A stretch of 36,582 bases of DNA from Streptomyces viridochromogenes (GTDB lineage Bacteria; Actinomycetota; Actinomycetes; Streptomycetales; Streptomycetaceae), in contig NZ_LGUR01000258.1 in assembly GCF_001270495.1 (NCBI RefSeq), forward strand, positions 1 through 36,582. The letters are read 5' to 3'. The stretch's first letter is position 1. Every line of letters begins with the position of its first letter. Below, piece after piece: positions 25,466 to 36,491 of the stretch. The notes below the pieces were generated by a model, which did no database searches, was not told where the DNA came from, and saw only the letters and a program-made list of their open reading frames with translations. The position numbers were made by a program, and so were the translations under genes.

Positions 25466-25524
25466 GTGTGGCTGGTCGCGCCCACGCTGCGGAGCAGCAC
25501 ATCGATACAGCCCCGCGCCCCTGA
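25466..25524. repeat. Dispersed 59-bp intergenic repeat, copy A
   Basis: This element, from GTGTGGCTGGTCGCGCCC to CAGCCCCGCGCCCCTGA, recurs at 33751-33809 in the same orientation with 5 differences in 59. It contains a small hairpin, GCTGC-GGA-GCAGC, and an outer GGCTG/CAGCC pairing. I recall very similar sequence in intergenic regions of many Streptomyces genomes. Confidence 0.9.
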
Positions 25525-25549
25525 GGGAGCTGCAACCCTTGCAGCTCCC
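25525..25549. terminator. Hairpin downstream of glkA
   Basis: GGGAGCTGCAA (25525-25535) pairs perfectly with TTGCAGCTCCC (25539-25549) around CCC. It lies 14 bp beyond the glkA stop and directly abuts repeat copy A. There is no T-run, as is common for Streptomyces terminators. Confidence 0.7.
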
Positions 25550-25562
25550 CGAGAAGTAACCC

Positions 25563-26516
25563 CTACATGATCGGGTCGGGCTCGCGGGCCAGGTCCGCCG
25601 CGCCCACCAGGCCCGCCTTGTTGCCCAGCTGAGCGGCGATGACATCCGCCACCGGGCGCCAGTTGCCGCCCACCAGCCAGCGCTTGTAGGACTTGCGGAT
25701 GGGGTCCAGGACCAGTTCGCCCTCGTCCGAGAGGCCGCCGCCGACGATGAAGGCGGACGGGTCGAAGAGGGAGGCCAGGTCGGCGAGGCCGGCCCCGGCC
25801 CAGCGGGCCAGCTCGCGGTAGGAGTCGACGGCGACCGGGTCGCCCTGGCGGGCGGCCATGGAGATGTGCTTGCCCTCGATGCCCTCGGGGCTGCCGTCGC
25901 CCAGGCCGAGCAGGATCTCGGCGTGCTCCGGGGTGGCGTTGGCGCGCTGCTTGGCGTATCTGACCAGGGCGCGACCGGAGGCGTACTGCTCCCAGCAGCC
26001 CTGGCTGCCGCAGCCGCACAGCAGGCCGTCCGGCACCATGCGGATGTGGCCGAACTCGGCGGCCACGCCGTAGTGCCCGCGGCGCAGCTTGTTGCCGATG
26101 ATGATGCCGCCGCCGAGGCCGGTGCCCAGAGTGATGCAGATGACGTTGCGGTGGCCTTTGCCGGCGCCGAACTTGTACTCGCCCCACGCGGCCGCGTTGG
26201 CGTCGTTCTCCACGACGACCGGGAGGCCGACGCGGGCCTCGACCTTCTCCTTCAGCGGCTCGTTGCGCCAGTCGATGTTGGGGGCGAAGTACACCTCCGA
26301 GCGCTGGCGGTTGACGTAACCGGCCGCACCGATACCCACGCCGACGATCTCGTGCCCGGCACGCGCGCCCTCCACCGCGGAGGCGATGGCGTCCACGATC
26401 CCCTCGGGCGTACCCGGGGTCGGCACCTTGTGGGTCGAGAGGATGTTGCCTTCCTCGTCGACCACGCCGGCCGCGATCTTCGTGCCGCCGATGTCGACGC
26501 CGATGGTGAGTCCCAT
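25563..26516 (-). CDS. glkA: ROK-family glucokinase
   Basis: Phosphorylates cytoplasmic glucose with ATP to glucose 6-phosphate. In Streptomyces it is also required for glucose repression. The 317-residue protein starts with the phosphate-binding IGVDIGGTKIAAGVVD (Asp8), has VVENDANAAAWGEYKFGAG with the catalytic Asp, ITLGTGLGGGIIIG, and the ROK zinc motif spread over EFGHI and CGCGSQGCWEQYASG (His plus three Cys). The length equals S. coelicolor GlkA. A GGGA stretch precedes the ATG. Upstream on the same strand is the DUF5304 gene, whose S. coelicolor homologue SCO2127 I recall being linked to glucose sensitivity. A 19-bp palindrome lies 69 bp upstream of the start. Confidence 0.97.
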   Translation of the reverse strand: MGLTIGVDIGGTKIAAGVVDEEGNILSTHKVPTPGTPEGIVDAIASAVEGARAGHEIVGVGIGAAGYVNRQRSEVYFAPNIDWRNEPLKEKVEARVGLPVVVENDANAAAWGEYKFGAGKGHRNVICITLGTGLGGGIIIGNKLRRGHYGVAAEFGHIRMVPDGLLCGCGSQGCWEQYASGRALVRYAKQRANATPEHAEILLGLGDGSPEGIEGKHISMAARQGDPVAVDSYRELARWAGAGLADLASLFDPSAFIVGGGLSDEGELVLDPIRKSYKRWLVGGNWRPVADVIAAQLGNKAGLVGAADLAREPDPIM

Positions 26517-26584
26517 GAATCCCTCAGTTTCGGTCGAGCCCCGCTACGGCCAACGGTACCCGAGGCCCTGCCGCCGGGGACCCG

Positions 26585-26603
26585 TCGTCCGCCCGGCGGA
26601 CGA
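26585..26603. promoter_or_regulatory. 19-bp perfect palindrome upstream of glkA
   Basis: TCGTCCGCC (26585-26593) and GGCGGACGA (26595-26603) are exact inverted copies around one base. It lies between the DUF5304 stop and the glkA start. It could be an operator or, as a hairpin with a 7-bp stem, a terminator of the upstream gene. Confidence 0.45.
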
Positions 26604-26667
26604 GGCCGGCCGACGCCCCGAATGAGCAGGCCGGCGATCAGCTGAGGACTCGCCTGATCCGGGGAAA

Positions 26668-27177
26668 TCAGTCCAGGTCGATGCGCTCGCCGGGACCGGC
26701 GTCGTCGCCCCGGTCCGGGCGCTCGTCCAGGTCGTGCCCGCCCTTCTCCCCGGTGGTCCAGCGGCGTTCCTGGGCCTGGACCGCGGAGCGGTAGGCGGCG
26801 AGGAGTTCGGTGCCGGCCGCGGCCAGGTGGTCGAAGACGTCCGGGTTGCGCTCGATGACGGGTTCGACGGCCGCCTTGGCCTGCTCCACGACCTGCTTGA
26901 CCACCTGCTGGGCGGCGGGGCCGGCGACCGCGCCGAGCAGCGGGGACTGGAGGGTGGACAGCTTGTCCGCGACGGCGTCGACGAGCTTGCGCAGTTCCTC
27001 GGCGGCCGCGCCCGGCGGCGGGCCGTGCTGCGCGCGGCGGCGGGCCTTCTCCTCCGCCAGGTCCTCGGCGCACGCCGTCGCCCAGGCGTCGGCGTCGGTC
27101 GCCCGCACCTCGTCGTCCCGTACCTCGTCGATCGCCTCGTTCTCACCGGCGTCGGACGGGGGGAGCTCTTCGCTCAT
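26668..27177 (-). CDS. DUF5304 protein (SCO2127-like)
   Basis: The 169-residue soluble protein has an acidic N-terminus (ELPPSDAGENEAIDEVRDDEVRA in parts), a central helical region with KLVDAVADKLSTLQSPLLGAVAGPAAQQVVKQVVEQAKAAVEP in parts, and a charged C-terminal tail. No membrane segment or catalytic motif is seen. It fits DUF5304. Its place immediately upstream of glkA matches SCO2127, for which I recall reports of effects on glucose uptake and carbon catabolite repression in Streptomyces; the mechanism is not established. A GGAGTC ribosome-like site lies just before the ATG at 27177. It is downstream of the ArsA-like gene with 57 bp between them, so the two may share a transcript. Confidence 0.8.
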   Translation of the reverse strand: MSEELPPSDAGENEAIDEVRDDEVRATDADAWATACAEDLAEEKARRRAQHGPPPGAAAEELRKLVDAVADKLSTLQSPLLGAVAGPAAQQVVKQVVEQAKAAVEPVIERNPDVFDHLAAAGTELLAAYRSAVQAQERRWTTGEKGGHDLDERPDRGDDAGPGERIDLD

Positions 27178-27234
27178 GACGGACTCCTGACTACGGTTCG
27201 TCCCTACGACGTTACCCGAACGGGCGTACCTGCT

Positions 27235-28413
27235 TCACCGTGCGCCCGGCCAGAGATCCGGATCCGGCGCGAACCGGATCCGCAGCTCGCCGTCGCGCAG
27301 CCCGGCCCCGTCCACGCCGCACCGGCGCAGGGCCGACGGCAGCGGCACGATACGCCGGAACTGCCCTGCGGTGACGACGAGTTCGTCGCCGCGCCGGATG
27401 AGGTCCAGCTCGTCGCGTACGGCGCCGGGCAGCGGGAGGTGCCAGACGAGGACGCCGTCCTCGGCGAGCCGGTCGGTGACGGGCCACTCGACGGTGGACG
27501 ACGTGTCGTTGACGGCGGGCACGGCGAGGTCGGCGAGGTCGTCGGCGCCGCGCGGGTCCCGGCCGAGGTGGGCGACGCCGTGGACGTCGTGGCCCTCCGC
27601 CCGCCACTCCGCCAGGACCTTGTGCTGCTGGGCGATGGGCCCGGCGAGCCAGCTGCCCGGCAACGCCTCCGCCTCCGGCAGGACCCGGTTGGCGACCAGC
27701 AGGTCGGGGCGCAGGCCGCGCAGGGCGAGGGCGAGGGTGGCGTCCCGCACGGCGTCGGCGCCGCCCGGACCGGGCTCGGCGACCAGCCGTACGACGGTGT
27801 CGCGGTCGGCGACGACGGCCTCGACGGCGGCGAGGTCGAGGTCCCAGCGGGCCGCGGTCTCGTACAGCCACTCCGCGGGCATCGGCACGCCGGCCAGCCG
27901 GCCCAGGACGGGCCGCAGCGCACGGGCCGCCTGCCGCTCGGGCGGGAGCAGCCGGCGCAGATAGCGGCGCAGCTCTTCGGGGAGCGCGAGCAGGGCGAGG
28001 GCGTGCGGCGTGGCCGGCAGGTCGACGACGAGGAGGTCGTGCGCCTCGGCGAGCGCGGCGTCCCGCAGGGCCCGCAGCAGCGCGAGCTCCTCGGCACCGG
28101 GGAGGGGGGTGACCTCTTCCGGGTCGAGCCGGGAGGCGCCGAGGAGGTCGAGGGCGGAGGCGGCCCGCTCCTGGAAGGAGGCCAGGTCGTCCCGGAACCC
28201 GACGGCGGCGTCGGGCCGCCAGGCGGTGAGGTTCGGGGTGACCCGGGTCGGGGCCGGCCCGGTGCTCACGCCGAGTGCCGCGCCCAGGGTGTCGGTGCGG
28301 TCGGCGCTGAGGACCAGGGTTCTGGTGCCGCCGGCTGTCGCCGAGAGCGCGGTGGCGGCAGCAACGGTTGTACGGCCGCTGCCGCCCGGGCCCGTGATCA
28401 GGATGGTGCGCAT
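27235..28413 (-). CDS. ArsA/GET3-like ATPase with degenerate P-loop
   Basis: The 392-residue protein has the ArsA-family layout: an N-terminal P-loop region TGPGGSGRTTVAAATAL at residues 7-23, a switch-like LVVDLPATPHALALLALPEEL near 130-150 corresponding to the DTAPTGHTLRLL of ArsA/GET3, the LVANRVLP strand, and a C-terminal beta domain resembling the HSP20-like domain appended to bacterial ArsA homologues. Canonical members read GKGGVGKT; here the signature Lys is Pro and the P-loop Lys is Arg. ATP hydrolysis may be lost or altered. It probably acts as a cytoplasmic nucleotide-dependent factor or a binding protein. The ATG at 28413 directly begins the first strand. The order relative to the SRPBCC gene parallels M. 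tuberculosis Rv2184c-Rv2185c. Confidence 0.82.
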   Translation of the reverse strand: MRTILITGPGGSGRTTVAAATALSATAGGTRTLVLSADRTDTLGAALGVSTGPAPTRVTPNLTAWRPDAAVGFRDDLASFQERAASALDLLGASRLDPEEVTPLPGAEELALLRALRDAALAEAHDLLVVDLPATPHALALLALPEELRRYLRRLLPPERQAARALRPVLGRLAGVPMPAEWLYETAARWDLDLAAVEAVVADRDTVVRLVAEPGPGGADAVRDATLALALRGLRPDLLVANRVLPEAEALPGSWLAGPIAQQHKVLAEWRAEGHDVHGVAHLGRDPRGADDLADLAVPAVNDTSSTVEWPVTDRLAEDGVLVWHLPLPGAVRDELDLIRRGDELVVTAGQFRRIVPLPSALRRCGVDGAGLRDGELRIRFAPDPDLWPGAR

Positions 28414-28460
28414 GGGGGTGAACCGTAACGGACGTCGGGGTTCACCCCTGTTGCGAGGTG

Positions 28461-28571
28461 CCAGGCATTTCAGCCCGTCCGGCGTTCGAGGACGAGGCCG
28501 TTCAGGCCGACGGGGGTCCAGGGGGCGGAGCCCCTGGGGATGGGACGGGTAGGGGCGGCGGGGGCGAGGAA
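28461..28571 (-). repeat. Dispersed 3'-end repeat, copy X
   Basis: This element runs from CCAGGCATTTCAGCCCG to GGCGGGGGCGAGGAA on the plus strand and is repeated in inverted orientation at 36352-36491. Long shared blocks are CAGCCCGTCCGGCGTTCGAG with GACGAGGCC, and CCTGGGGATGGGACGGGTAG with the flanking GGCGGCGGGGGCGAGG. The middle contains a GGGGC/GCCCC hairpin. It follows the stop of the SRPBCC gene by 2 bp, in the same orientation that copy Y follows the GT87 gene. Confidence 0.88.
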
Positions 28572-28573
28572 CC

Positions 28574-29014
28574 CTACTTGCCCGACTCGACCCGCTTCTT
28601 CAGCCCCGCCAGCGCCCGGTCGATGATGACCTTCTCGGCCTTGCGCTTGATCATGCCCAGCATCGGGATCTTGACGTCCACCGTCAGCAGGTAGGTGACC
28701 TCGGTCGCCCCCGCCCCGGCCGGCTTCAGGATGTACGAGCCGTCGAGCGACCGCAGCATCTGGGACTTCACCAGCGTCCAGGACACCTCGTTCTCGCCGG
28801 TCCAGGTGTAGCCCAGCACCTGGTCGTCCTTGATCGCGCCGGCGTCCATGACGAGCCGGACCTGTTCGGCCCGGCCCTGGCCGTCGGTCTTGAGGACCTC
28901 CGCCTCCTTCACCTCACCGGTCCAGTCGGGGTAGCGCGCGAAGTCGGCGATCACCCCCATGACATCGGCCGGTGCCGCCTCGATCGTGATGCTCGAGCTG
29001 GTGTGTTCCGCCAT
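28574..29014 (-). CDS. SRPBCC (polyketide cyclase/START-like) family protein
   Basis: The 146-residue protein starts with SSSITIEAAPADVMGVIADFARYPDWTGEVKEAEVL, a typical first strand and helix pair of the Bet v1/START-like fold, and ends with the long C-terminal helix KAEKVIIDRALAGLKKRVESG, which closes the hydrophobic pocket. Such proteins bind lipids or other hydrophobic ligands, or act as cyclases or dehydratases; nothing identifies the ligand here. GGAGGAG lies before the ATG at 29014. Its M. tuberculosis counterpart by position and type is Rv2185c. Being flanked by acyl-CoA synthetase and mannosyltransferase genes makes a lipid ligand plausible. Confidence 0.87.
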   Translation of the reverse strand: MAEHTSSSITIEAAPADVMGVIADFARYPDWTGEVKEAEVLKTDGQGRAEQVRLVMDAGAIKDDQVLGYTWTGENEVSWTLVKSQMLRSLDGSYILKPAGAGATEVTYLLTVDVKIPMLGMIKRKAEKVIIDRALAGLKKRVESGK

Positions 29015-29116
29015 CGCAGTGGCTCCTCCAGAAGCGGGCCGGTATGAAGTCGTGGTGCGCACGCGTGCGCAGCGTGAAGGCTACCGCGCGTCCGACCTGC
29101 CGACTTCACCCGCACC

Positions 29117-29914
29117 TCACCACTCCAGCGCCCAGGGCTTCCCGGACCCGGCGAAGTGCCCCACGTTCACGCACTCGGTCGCCCCGATCCGCATCCGGCG
29201 GACCAGCGGCTGATGGACATGCCCGAACAGGGAGTAACGGGGACGCGTACGGCGAATCGCCTCCAGCAGCGCCCGGCTTCCCCGCTCGAAGCGCCGCGCC
29301 ACCGTGTCGTACACCAACTCGGGGACCTCGGGCGGAATGTGCGTGCAGAGCACGTCCACCTCCCCCACGGCCTCGATCTTCGCCGCGTACTCCTCGTCGC
29401 TGATCTCGTAGGGGGTCCGCATCGGCGTGCGCAGGCCGCCGCCCACGAAGCCGAAGACCCACCCGCCGATCTCCGCCCGCTCCCCGTCCAGCACCGTCGT
29501 GCCGGGTCCGGCGTACTCCGGCCACAGGGGCGGCATGTCGACATTGCCGTAGGTGGCGTACGTCGGCGTCGGGAGCACCGCGAACATCTCGGCGTACTGC
29601 TTGCGCACCGCCTTCTCGATCACCGCACGCCGGTCCGAGCCGATGCCGGCCCACAGCCGCGCCCCGAACTCCCGGGCCTCCTCGAAGCGCCGGGCGGTGC
29701 GGAGCTCCACGATGCGGTCGGCGTTCGCCACGCCGAACAGGTCGGGGAAGATGCCGCGCGAATGGTCGGCGTAGTCCAGGAACAACACCAGGTCGCCCAG
29801 GCAGATCAGGGCGTCGGCGCCCTCGCCGGCCCTGGCCAGGTCGCGGGTGTTGCCGTGCACATCGCTGACCACATGGACGCGCGTCCTGCGGTTTCCCCTC
29901 GGTGTCGGTGCCAT
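29117..29914 (-). CDS. Metallophosphoesterase
   Basis: The 265-residue protein has the calcineurin-type phosphoesterase signature: HVVSDVHGNTRDL near residue 14 (D-x-H), ALICLGDLVLFLDYA (GD), TYATYGNVDMPP (GNxD, with Val-Asp where the family often has His-Asp/Glu), LCTHIPPE and SLFGHVHQP (GHxH). These ligate a two-metal centre. Substrates in the family range from nucleotides to phosphoproteins, and I cannot choose. The ATG at 29914 has TACCCT 8 nt upstream; the longer frame to 30118 is not family-like. It is divergent from fadD across 296 bp, and lies 102 bp upstream of the SRPBCC gene on the same strand. Confidence 0.85.
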   Translation of the reverse strand: MAPTPRGNRRTRVHVVSDVHGNTRDLARAGEGADALICLGDLVLFLDYADHSRGIFPDLFGVANADRIVELRTARRFEEAREFGARLWAGIGSDRRAVIEKAVRKQYAEMFAVLPTPTYATYGNVDMPPLWPEYAGPGTTVLDGERAEIGGWVFGFVGGGLRTPMRTPYEISDEEYAAKIEAVGEVDVLCTHIPPEVPELVYDTVARRFERGSRALLEAIRRTRPRYSLFGHVHQPLVRRMRIGATECVNVGHFAGSGKPWALEW

Positions 29915-30210
29915 GGCGATCAAGGGTAAGCGTGTGCGGCAAACGTGAACAGTGGCGGCTGAACCGATGGTTACTGGCCAGTCGTCAGACAGCTCGACTA
30001 CTGTGCGCGCAGAGGTACCAATCCGTGTGACGCAGCGAACATCTCGCCGGACCCCCCTGTCGAAGAAGCCATACCGGCGGGTAACGTCCGGTCGGTCCAG
30101 TCGTGCTCTGGATTTCAACTTGTGAATCCACGAGCACTCGCCCGAGCCATGGACCGCACCGTCGCATCACACAACGTCGTGGCGCCGGCGCCCTATGAGG
30201 AGCAGCAGTC
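29915..30210. promoter_or_regulatory. 296-bp divergent regulatory region (metallophosphoesterase/fadD)
   Basis: No gene is supported here. It holds the leaderless -10 of the phosphoesterase (TACCCT, minus strand, 29923-29928), a perfect 10-bp palindrome ACTGGCCAGT (29973-29982), and TACTGT (29999-30004), a possible -10 for fadD with a long leader. AGGAG at 30198-30202 is the fadD ribosome site. I do not recognise a riboswitch. Confidence 0.4.
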
Positions 30211-32007
30211 TTGCGCGAGTTCAGCCTTCCGGCTTTGTACGAGGTCCCTGCGGACGGAAACCTGACCGACATCGTCCGCAGAAACGCCGCGCAGCACCCG
30301 GATGTCGCCGTCATCGCCCGCAAGGTGGGCGGTGCCTGGCAGGACGTGTCGGCCACCACCTTCCTCGCCGAGGTGCACGCGGCCGCGAAGGGGCTCATCG
30401 CCGCCGGGGGGGGACCGGGCGACCGGGTCGGCCTGATGTCGCGTACACGCTACGAATGGACCCTGCTCGACTTCGCGATCTGGTCGGCGGGCGCGGTCAC
30501 CGTGCCGGTGTACGAGACCAGCTCGCCGGAGCAGATCCAGTGGATCCTCTCCGACTCGGGCGCCACCGCCTGCGTCGTCGAGCTGGACGGCCACACCGCC
30601 GCCGTCGAGTCGGTGCGCGACCGGCTACCCGCGCTCAAGCACGTCTGGCAGATCGAGGCCGGCGACGTCGAGGAGCTGGGCCGCCTCGGGCAGGACATCA
30701 GCGACGCGACGGTCGAGGAGCGCGGCTCGCTGGCGAAGGCCGACGACCCGGCGACCATCGTGTACACGTCCGGGACCACGGGCCGCCCCAAGGGCTGTGT
30801 CCTGACCCACCGGAGCTTCTTCGCCGAGTGCGGCAACATCGTCGAGCGTCTGCGGCCCCTCTTCCGCACCGGCGAGTGCTCGGTCCTGCTCTTCCTCCCG
30901 CTCGCGCATGTCTTCGGCCGCCTCGTACAGGTCGCGCCCATGATGGCGCCGATCAAGCTGGGCACGGTCCCGGACATCAAGAACCTCACCGACGAGCTGG
31001 CCGCGTTCCGCCCGACGCTGATCCTGGGCGTCCCGCGGGTCTTCGAGAAGGTCTACAACTCGGCGCGTGCCAAGGCCCAGGCGGACGGCAAGGGCAAGAT
31101 CTTCGACAAGGCGGCGGACACGGCGATCGCCTACAGCAAGGCGCTGGACACGCCGTCCGGCCCGCCCGTCGGCCTGAAGATCAAGCACAAGGTCTTCGAC
31201 AAGCTGGTCTACAGCAAGCTGCGCGCGGTGCTCGGCGGCAAGGGCGAGTACGCCATCTCCGGCGGCGCCCCGCTGGGCGAGCGGCTCGGGCACTTCTTCC
31301 GCGGCATCGGCTTCACGGTCCTGGAGGGCTACGGCCTGACCGAGTCCTGCGCCGCCACCGCGTTCAACCCCTGGGACCGCCAGAAGATCGGCACGGTCGG
31401 GCAGCCCCTGCCGGGCTCGGTGGTCCGTATCGCGGACGACGGTGAGGTGCTGCTGCACGGCGAGCACCTGTTCCGGGAGTACTGGAACAACCCGGGCGCG
31501 ACCGAGGAGGCGCTGGCCGACGGCTGGTTCCACACCGGTGACATCGGCACCCTCGACGAGGACGGCTACCTCCGGATCACCGGCCGCAAGAAGGAGATCA
31601 TCGTCACCGCGGGCGGCAAGAACGTCGCGCCGGCCGTGATCGAGGACCGTATCCGGGCGCACGCGCTGGTCGCGGAGTGCATGGTGGTGGGCGACGGGCG
31701 GCCGTTCGTGGGCGCGCTGGTCACCATCGACGAGGAGTTCCTGGGCCGCTGGTGCGCCGACCACGGCAAACCGGCGGGCTCCACCGCGGCGTCGCTGCAC
31801 GAGGACCCCGACCTGCTGGCCGCGATCCAGTCGGCGGTCGACGACGGCAACGCCGCGGTGTCGAAGGCGGAATCGGTGCGGAAGTTCCGCATTCTCCCCT
31901 CCCAGTTCACGGAGGACTCGGGCCATCTGACGCCGTCGCTGAAGCTCAAGCGCAACGTCGTGGCGAAGGACTTCGCGGACGAGATCGAGGCGATCTACCA
32001 GAAGTAG
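30211..32007 (+). CDS. Long-chain fatty acid-CoA ligase (FadD15-like)
   Basis: Activates fatty acids to acyl-CoA through an acyl-AMP intermediate. The 598-residue protein has the adenylate-forming motifs: YTSGTTGRPKGCVLTHR near residue 187 (P-loop), VLEGYGLTESC near 370, YWNNPGATEEALADGWFHTGDIG near 427-450 and ITGRKKEIIVTAGGKNVAP with the C-terminal hinge. Start choice: TTG at 30211, because AGGAG (30198-30202) lies 8 nt upstream and MREFSLP fits the family N-terminus. A run of eight G's at 30406-30413 lies within codons for an Ala-Gly-Gly-Gly loop, a place to watch for sequencing slips, though the frame is intact. It corresponds by position to Rv2187 (FadD15). It converges with the cholesterol oxidase gene; a weak CCGCC/GGCGG hairpin lies at 32008-32026. 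Confidence 0.94.
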   Translation: MREFSLPALYEVPADGNLTDIVRRNAAQHPDVAVIARKVGGAWQDVSATTFLAEVHAAAKGLIAAGGGPGDRVGLMSRTRYEWTLLDFAIWSAGAVTVPVYETSSPEQIQWILSDSGATACVVELDGHTAAVESVRDRLPALKHVWQIEAGDVEELGRLGQDISDATVEERGSLAKADDPATIVYTSGTTGRPKGCVLTHRSFFAECGNIVERLRPLFRTGECSVLLFLPLAHVFGRLVQVAPMMAPIKLGTVPDIKNLTDELAAFRPTLILGVPRVFEKVYNSARAKAQADGKGKIFDKAADTAIAYSKALDTPSGPPVGLKIKHKVFDKLVYSKLRAVLGGKGEYAISGGAPLGERLGHFFRGIGFTVLEGYGLTESCAATAFNPWDRQKIGTVGQPLPGSVVRIADDGEVLLHGEHLFREYWNNPGATEEALADGWFHTGDIGTLDEDGYLRITGRKKEIIVTAGGKNVAPAVIEDRIRAHALVAECMVVGDGRPFVGALVTIDEEFLGRWCADHGKPAGSTAASLHEDPDLLAAIQSAVDDGNAAVSKAESVRKFRILPSQFTEDSGHLTPSLKLKRNVVAKDFADEIEAIYQK

Positions 32008-32035
32008 CCGCCCCTCTCCGAGGCGGTACGACAGC

Positions 32036-35050
<3,015 letters not shown>

Positions 35051-35108
35051 TCACAGCTGGACAGGACATCATGTTCGGTAAGGCGGGCAGCGAACGGCAG
35101 GGGTACTG

Positions 35109-36344
35109 GTGAAGACGACGGGCACACGGCGATCCCTGGCGGGGCTTCTGGGGATCTGGGCCCTGACCAGGATGGTTCTGCTGCTCTTCGTGTTCAAGGT
35201 GTACGTCTTCCCCGGCCCGGACGTCACCAGCGACGTGTCGGTGATCTACCAGGGCTGGTACGACGTCCTGCGCACCGGAACGTTCCCGCTGGACGACGTC
35301 ACCTGGCAGTACCCGCCCGCCGCCGCGCTGCCGATCCTCTCCCCCGCGCTGGTGTTCTGGCTGGACTACCCGTCGGCGTTCTTCGTCCTCTGCTTCGCCG
35401 CCGACCTGGCCGTGCTGCTGCTCCTGCTGTACACCGGCCTGCGCCCGGGCCGGACGCTGCGCGGGGCCTGGGTGTGGGTGGCGGGCGTACCGCTGCTCGG
35501 ACCGACCGTGTACGCCCGCTACGACGTGATGGTCACCGGCGTCGCCGTGGCCGCGCTGCTCGCGGGTGCCCGGCATCCCCGGGTGATGGGCGCGCTGACG
35601 GCCTTCGGGGCGATGCTGAAGGTGTGGCCGGTGCTGCTGCTGGTGGCGGCCCGCAGGCGGAGCGCCTGGGGCTGGGCGGTGCTGACCGCCGGCGCGCTGG
35701 CGGCGGTGTTCGCGGTCGCCATGCCCGGCGCCTTCGCGTTCCTCACCTTCCAGCGTGACCGGGGCACCGAGGTGGAGTCACTGGGCTCGCTGGTCTTCCA
35801 TGTGGCCCGGCAGTACGGCTGGGACGGTCAGGTGCTGCTGAACTACGGCTCGGTGGAGTTCCTCGGTCCGTATGTCGACGTCGTCAGCGATGCCGCCCTG
35901 GCCCTGAGCGGGCTCGCCTTCGGCTGGCTGCTGCTGTGGCGGCTGAGGGCGAGGAGGTTCCACTCCCACACCCTCGCGGACGCGGCGTTCGTGGCGGTGC
36001 TGATGTTCGTGACGACGAGCCGGGTGATCAGTCCGCAGTACCTGGTGTGGCTGGTCGGGCTCGCGGCCGTGTGCCTGTGCTTCCGTGGCAGCCGCATGAA
36101 GGTTCCCGTGGGGCTGGTCCTCGCGGCGTCCTTCGTCACGGTCCTGGAGTTCCCGGTGTGGTTCGCCCATGTCGTCGCCAGCGACGCCCTCGGCGTCACG
36201 CTCCTCTTCCTCCGCAACGGCCTGCTGGTCCTCGCCACGGTCCTCGCTGCGCGCGAGCTCTGGCGCTCGACGGTCACCAGGACGCCCCCGCTCCCGGTGC
36301 CGACACAGACCCCCCGCCCCAAGGAAACGTCCCTGCCGTCCTGA
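35109..36344 (+). CDS. GT87/DUF2029-type membrane glycosyltransferase
   Basis: The 411-residue polytopic protein has about nine to ten membrane segments and, after the first, the loop FPGPDVTSDVSVIYQGWYD followed by LDDVTWQYPPAAALPI. An acidic residue in this first loop and the YPP motif are typical of DUF2029/GT87 polyprenyl-phosphate-mannose-dependent mannosyltransferases such as PimE and Rv2181. It probably transfers mannose from polyprenyl-phosphate mannose to a glycolipid or lipoglycan on the outer face of the membrane. GTG at 35109 has AGGGG upstream. It is divergent from the PimB'-like gene with 119 bp between starts, a sensible pairing of cytoplasmic and extracytoplasmic mannosylation. 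The acceptor is not evident. Confidence 0.85.
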   Translation: MKTTGTRRSLAGLLGIWALTRMVLLLFVFKVYVFPGPDVTSDVSVIYQGWYDVLRTGTFPLDDVTWQYPPAAALPILSPALVFWLDYPSAFFVLCFAADLAVLLLLLYTGLRPGRTLRGAWVWVAGVPLLGPTVYARYDVMVTGVAVAALLAGARHPRVMGALTAFGAMLKVWPVLLLVAARRRSAWGWAVLTAGALAAVFAVAMPGAFAFLTFQRDRGTEVESLGSLVFHVARQYGWDGQVLLNYGSVEFLGPYVDVVSDAALALSGLAFGWLLLWRLRARRFHSHTLADAAFVAVLMFVTTSRVISPQYLVWLVGLAAVCLCFRGSRMKVPVGLVLAASFVTVLEFPVWFAHVVASDALGVTLLFLRNGLLVLATVLAARELWRSTVTRTPPLPVPTQTPRPKETSLPS

Positions 36345-36351
36345 CCCCGAC

Positions 36352-36491
36352 TTCCTCGCCCCCGCCGCCCCTACCCGTCCCATCCCCAGGGGCGCTGCCC
36401 CTTCGACCCCGCTGGGGCTGCCGCCCCAGACCCCGCTTTCGGCCCTGAAGGGGCCTCGTCCTCGAACGCCGGACGGGCTGAAGATGCCTGG
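36352..36491 (+). repeat. Dispersed 3'-end repeat, copy Y
   Basis: Inverted copy of 28461-28571, starting 8 bp after the GT87 stop. It shares both long conserved blocks with copy X but has a longer middle with additional hairpins (GCTGGGGC/GCCCCAG type around 36410-36430, GGGGC/GCCCC around 36389-36402). A third partial copy (TCGAACGCCGG) begins near 36546 and is cut by the window end. No gene is supported from 36345 to the end. Confidence 0.85.

Noticed and set aside
30406..30413. Frameshift at the run of eight G's in fadD
   Set aside because: The reading frame continues with family-consistent sequence on both sides, so no frameshift is present.
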